DNA from: Flabesymbios commensalis
Lineage: Eukaryota; Annelida; Polychaeta; Terebellida; Flabelligeridae
Assembly (NCBI GenBank): GCA_964017125.1
Contig: OZ024908.1
Location: 78,990,919-79,054,918, forward strand
Direction of reading: 5' to 3'
DNA: 64,000 nt
The notes beneath the pieces are model-generated. The model ran no database searches. It was not told where the DNA came from and worked only from the letters and a program-made list of their open reading frames with translations. Positions 60,014-64,000 of this stretch are shown in pieces; within the stretch, counting starts at the first letter, position 1, and each line of letters opens with the position of its first letter. The translations under genes and the position numbers were made by a program.

Positions 60014-60898
60014 GGGGAGAGGGGGGATGGTTGTCACGGGGGCATATTGTCACAATGCACTTCACTCAGGTCTCAATAGAGGAATCCCCTTCCGATGTCA
60101 TCAGTTGATGAGGTCATGTTAATCCCAGATCGGGAAATACCCATTGTTTAATTTCTGGCAAGAAACACCTGTTGCAGGCAACAAGTGAGTTTTGCTATTC
60201 ATTTAAGTCAATTGGACGAGTTAACAAAATTAGTCAAATTCCCAAGATATTTGGGATGCTTCTGCATCTTTCTGTAAGAACATAGAGTTGAAACTAGTTA
60301 TGTTTAATATGTAAAAGACCATTTTAATAACAAGCATAAATCTGCATTCGAGTGGGGATACCTTGCTCGGGGCAAGTTGTCACAAGCTGTGACATCTTGT
60401 CCCGGCACTGTGACATCTTGCCCCGGCACTGTGACATCTTGCCCCGGCATTGTGACATCTTGCCCCAGCACTGTGACATCTTGCCCCGGAATTGTCCATT
60501 TGAATTTAAATTGCTTGCAGTTATGTTAAAAAGTGTATATAAAGTTATTATTCCTTTTCTGTTCTGGCTAAAATGTCATATTTAGCAAGTTTTTGTAATG
60601 TGACAACTTGCCCCATAGAGATTTCAGTAGTGACAACTCACCCCAAATGTGACAACATACCCCATAGCAATTTCAGCTGTGACAACTTACCCCAGCTAAG
60701 TGACAAGCTGTCATACTAAAATTTTTCCCAAATAATGGCTGTATGGCGAGAATAAGCAGACATATAAGCACCATTTTAGGGGATAATGTTTGGAAAATGT
60801 TCAACCTTATATTTCCCCCCATCAGACCCATGCTATCTTTAAATCGTATGGAAAAAATTAAGAAACGATTTATTGTGACAACTAGCCTCCCTCTCCCC
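60014..60898. mobile_element. Non-autonomous DNA transposon, about 25-bp TIRs, TA duplication
   Basis: The left end GGGGAGAGGGGGGATGGTTG and the inverted right end GGGGAGAGGGAGGCTAGTTG agree apart from a few bases and continue into TCAC. TA flanks both ends (60012-60013 and 60899-60900). The interior is filled with GTGACA..TTGCCCC words, including a 21-bp minisatellite. It carries no transposase. TA duplication fits Tc1/mariner-type targets. Confidence 0.75.
60386..60495. repeat. 21-bp minisatellite (TGTGACATCTTGCCCCGGCA), five units
   Basis: Five successive near-identical units sit inside the 60014-60898 transposon. Diverged relatives (GTGACAACTTGCCCC, GTGACAACATACCCC) continue to about 60705. 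The array probably expanded from the element's own subterminal motif. Confidence 0.85.
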
Positions 60899-60900
60899 TA

Positions 60901-61699
60901 TTCTCATTCGTTTTAAAAGTGATAATTATCTATATTTGTGGTTCGGTTTGGACAGTGCAGTTCGATAGCCCCCTCGTTTGTTCGAACGGAGGATTTCGGG
61001 GGGTTCCCCACCATACGGGGGCCACCATTTAATTTCCAGGGGAGTATTTGTCGGACAAATTATTTATTTCAGGCCGGCTCCGCAGTGCGCTGGGAATTCC
61101 AAATTTTATTACATGTTTCTGTAAAACAGTTCTTGGAATATAGTATTTATTTCATGCAGAGTCTGCTCAAAATAATATGATTTGAATAAGCGTGAGAGAT
61201 TGTCGTGTCATAGGATATAAGGCGATGTTTTAATCCTAAAAATACATCATATTTTTGTTTCTATATTTTGACATGGCAACACAAAACAACATTTATTATT
61301 ATATTAGGTAAATTATTTTAATGCACTTAGATATATATAATGTTATTCTTCATTCGATTTTATACTTTAATATGTTTACTTATAATATAGCTATTAAATT
61401 AGCCCTCTAACACGTACTTTGCTTAGTCACCACACTGAAGTTACATCGTCGTAATTAGTCACAGAACTGCATTCCACTTTCTTGCTCAACCTCTTCTGAT
61501 CTCATTTTAAGTTTTTTTTTCAATTATCTTTTTAAACAATGTTACATCATTTTCTTGTTGGTATACACAGTAAAATCAGATAAAAAAAACTGCTAGAGCA
61601 TTTGAACAATAATTATTACTTAACATTACAATCCAGTCAGTGATTTAACTGTCAATTCGTGTACATCATTTAATTTATTAGGCATTAACTTTGATAATA
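60901..61699. other. No gene seen
   Basis: AT-rich. No domain or repeat pair was found. Confidence 0.45.
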
Positions 61700-62560
61700 C
61701 GCTGAACTGCAAAATGGCCGACTATCGGCCATAATCAATATGCGTGATATCTGACAAACCGTGCCAGTTAGCTAGACCATCATTACCATAAAACAAAATG
61801 TGCGGTTTCAGGTAGGGGTATGCCCTGGAATTTCAACTTGGTAAAATTCAAAATGGCCGATGGGACCATAATTAACTTTAATATGCCTGATATATGACAA
61901 ACTGTGTCATATAGCTAGACCATTACTTTAAAACAAAATGCTCGCTTTTAGATATGCCCTGAAAAAAATAAACTCTTATCAAATTCAAAATGGCCGACTA
62001 TCAGCCATAATTAACTTTAATTTGAGTGATATCTGCAAAACCATGCTATATAGCTAGACCATTACTATAAAACAAAATGTGTAGGTAGGGATGTGCCTGA
62101 CAAATGTCAACTCGATCAAATTCAAAATGGCAGGCTATCCTGTTCCTGATATTTTCGGTAGGGATATGCTGTGAGAAAAAACTCGATCAAATTCAAAAGG
62201 GTCACCTATCGGCCACAATTAACTTTGCTATACCTAATATCTGGCGAACCATGCCAGACAGCTAGACCTTCCCCATAAAACCAAAATTTGCTGTTATATG
62301 GAGGGATATGACCTGAAAAAAATGGCCGATTATCAGACATAATTAACTTTAATATGCCTGATAGCTGACAAACCGTGCCAGATGGCTGAACCATTAGGTG
62401 TGGTTTCAGGTAGGGATATGCCCTAAAAAATGTTAACTCGATCAAAATGGCCGACGTGAGGCCATTATTGCCTTACCTTAATATGGGATTATCGGAAAAA
62501 ACTGTTCCTGATATTTAGATCATTACTATAAAACGAAATGTGTGGTTTCAGTGAGGGATA
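61700..62560. repeat. Divergent tandem array, about six units of 125-150 bp
   Basis: Each unit has AAAATGGCCGAYTATCRGCCA, TAATTAACTTTAATATG, TGATATCTGACAAACCRTGCC, AGCTAGACCATTACYATAAA, ACAAAATGTGYGGTTTCAGG and TAGGGATATGCCCTGA. The later units are more decayed. The small open frames here are incidental. Confidence 0.8.
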
Positions 62561-62689
62561 TATTTTCAATGTCAACTTCAGGGAAGTATGCACCCTGTAA
62601 AAAATCACGCGGGCGGGACAGGGGATTATGGTGGCCGGCTGGCCTCTTAATATATTGGGGTCACAGAGATTTTTATCAGCGAAGATACA

Positions 62690-63095
62690 ATAGCATATCT
62701 CATTTCATGTGGAAAAACTGCTTCGCGTAGTAAAGAGCTTACAACATTGGTAATGACAGGTAGCAATGAGCTTTGCCACTACATCAGAATGGTGGGGGGA
62801 ATAGGATCCAGAGTACATGATTTTGAAGGTGATCTAGAAATTATTTTATCAAAATCTTCCTCGGATACGTCTACGAAATTGTCAAAAACTGATAATGTAT
62901 GTACATCGGTGACCTAATGTGATCCATATACCTGAGAATCATCCAAGGTCTCTCAACTCTCAACAAGATCTTATCTGAGAAATAATTCACAAAAGTCTCT
63001 GCTAGCTCCACACAGGAAGTTTGGTCTGAGAGAACACTTATATTTTTGGTGAAGCACACTATCTATTAGTGCAAACAGTGTCTTTGGATTTTTCC
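62690..63095 (-). mobile_element. CR1-like LINE fragment (linker and start of reverse transcriptase)
   Basis: The minus strand reads PKTLFALIDSVLHQK, LSDQTSCVELAETFVNYFSD, LDDSQVYGSH, VSEEDFDKIISRSPSKSCTL, DPIPPTILM and LLPVITNVVSSLLREAVFPH. This is the segment between endonuclease and palm in CR1-type LINEs. There is one in-frame stop after ILM and at least two frame changes. Neither endonuclease nor palm remains. Confidence 0.8.
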
Positions 63096-63109
63096 TTAAT
63101 GTCAATGTC

Positions 63110-63305
63110 GCTGCATGCCGTGCGGTTTCAAATCCCGCTTGGTGCAGGATTTTCAGAGAAATATCATGTTTCTACCCTCTCAATCTTAGGACATTGTTTC
63201 GATGTTGTGTCCTCGGGCAAGGCACTTCGCCATCAAATGTTTCATTTGACTCAGGTGAAAATGAGTACCTGGTGTTTGGAGCCTCTCAGAAGCTCCTAAA
63301 GCCAA
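63110..63305 (+). mobile_element. SINE fragment with conserved core
   Basis: A B-box-like GGTTTCAAATCCCGC at 63123-63137 is followed by GTGTCCTCGGGCAAGGCACT and CTCAGGTGAAAATGAGTACC, the widely shared core of several deuterostome and mollusc SINEs. The A box is missing or decayed. Confidence 0.6.
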
Positions 63306-64000
63306 CGGGTCATGAAGGGGTGTTCCGGGGCAGCATGACACCTTGCATATCACTTTAAAGTAAAGGGGGAGATTGTTTATCATACACGTTTGGGATTTGC
63401 CCATATCATTTCTCTGTGTCGTGTAATCTTTGTCTATTAGTCATTACACGTTTACGCACGTCTGAATGTGAGGATTTCTTCGGCAGCTAATTATTTTCTT
63501 GCATCTGGCGGCTCCTCTTAAAATTCCCACACGTCTATGCGACGCTCCCAGAAACACCCCCCCCCCACCCCCCTCTTAGTCTCTCATTATCTACCTCTCC
63601 AGTGTGTATTATAATAGTGTGTCTGATCACATTTAGGACAGCTAGAAACTTGTCGTGGAAATAATTACATCTTGCCTTTTCGTCCAACAATCAAGGTAAA
63701 AGTTACATCCAGATTGTGTGACATAAACAAAGACTATCAGAAAGACTTTGTTACTCTTTCACTAGGACTTTGTTACATTAATTCATTTTATTATTTGTAG
63801 CATGATAGCTACTACACATCGGATTACTGGGCAACTACTATAACATAAAACCATATGGAGTCAACCTCAGAACTCTTATTACACTCAAGACCCATAGATA
63901 CATTATAGTGTACAAAAGTTTATTATTACAAAAATAAATAAATAAATAACGTTTATATGGGTATGTGTGGTTGTATAGAATGTTTGTTTATAAAATAATA
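63306..64000. other. No gene seen
   Basis: It contains a C tract near 63557-63576. AT-rich to the end of the window. Confidence 0.45.

Noticed and set aside
60352-60585. 77-residue open frame rich in CDILPRHCDILPRH
   Set aside because: It is a translation of the 21-bp minisatellite inside a transposon, not a gene.
1-64000. tRNA, rRNA, CRISPR, bacterial operons or prophage
   Set aside because: No tRNA with intact A and B boxes and cloverleaf, no rRNA signature, no regularly spaced repeat-spacer array and no dense coding were seen. The DNA is eukaryotic.

Overview
The window is AT-rich animal nuclear DNA, probably from a marine invertebrate deuterostome. An echinoderm is my best guess, held loosely. 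The grounds are: a large multi-domain receptor of the GRL101-like type (a class I recall as expanded in echinoderms and amphioxus), spliced GT-AG introns, several Jockey/CR1-like LINE remnants, many TAGGCCTA-rich stretches and very low gene density. I see no bacterial, phage or CRISPR feature.

Only one gene looks intact and functional. It lies at 52749-59055 on the plus strand, has three exons, encodes 1801 residues and has a poly(A) signal 89 bases past the stop. Its predicted order is signal peptide, CUB-like region, two C-type lectin-like domains, LDL-receptor class A repeats, leucine-rich repeats and seven membrane segments. This is a cell-surface receptor of the leucine-rich-repeat GPCR / GRL101 kind, but its intracellular signalling motifs are not recognisable.

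The rest is a graveyard of mobile and repeated DNA. Bases 1-2500 hold two divergent tandem arrays. At 5240-8660 there is a broken minus-strand LINE, abutting a 1.56-kb TIR element (8663-10221). At 13090-15513 a second LINE remnant is split by a 1.7-kb block packed with the palindrome TTCATGAA. Then come a TTAA-flanked fold-back element (16781-17147), a 5'-truncated Ty3/Gypsy fossil (19836-21770) and a hairpin element (25408-25843). A nearly perfect 603-bp duplication (25694-26296 and 29845-31796) follows; its second copy is split by a 1347-bp TIR transposon. A second TTAA element lies at 32266-32488, and another TIR element at 33890-34374 sits inside an older repeat.

Bases 35766-39984 and 43190-47660 hold two opposed, decayed copies of an uncharacterised multicopy protein family. 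Its motifs include DNVDIN, HEE.DT, ADTDVL/SDDT, GAHALTGCDT and a cysteine-rich tail. The first copy lies between 320-bp inverted repeats; the second interrupts a 396-bp satellite. Two more LINE fragments (48950-50700 and 62690-63095), a tRNA-derived SINE (51130-51395), a SINE-core fragment, a TIR element with an internal minisatellite (60014-60898) and a GGCCGA-rich tandem array (61700-62560) complete the window.

A recurring theme is that five unrelated non-autonomous TIR elements each carry their own private array of a short, often palindromic motif: ACGTACGTGA, TTCATGAA, ACTCCGTTACC, CTACGAG and TGACATCTTGCCCC. These may be transposase-binding arrays. The TTCATGAA block also has exactly the spacing of heat-shock elements. 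All boundaries and relationships were read by eye, and no database search was possible.
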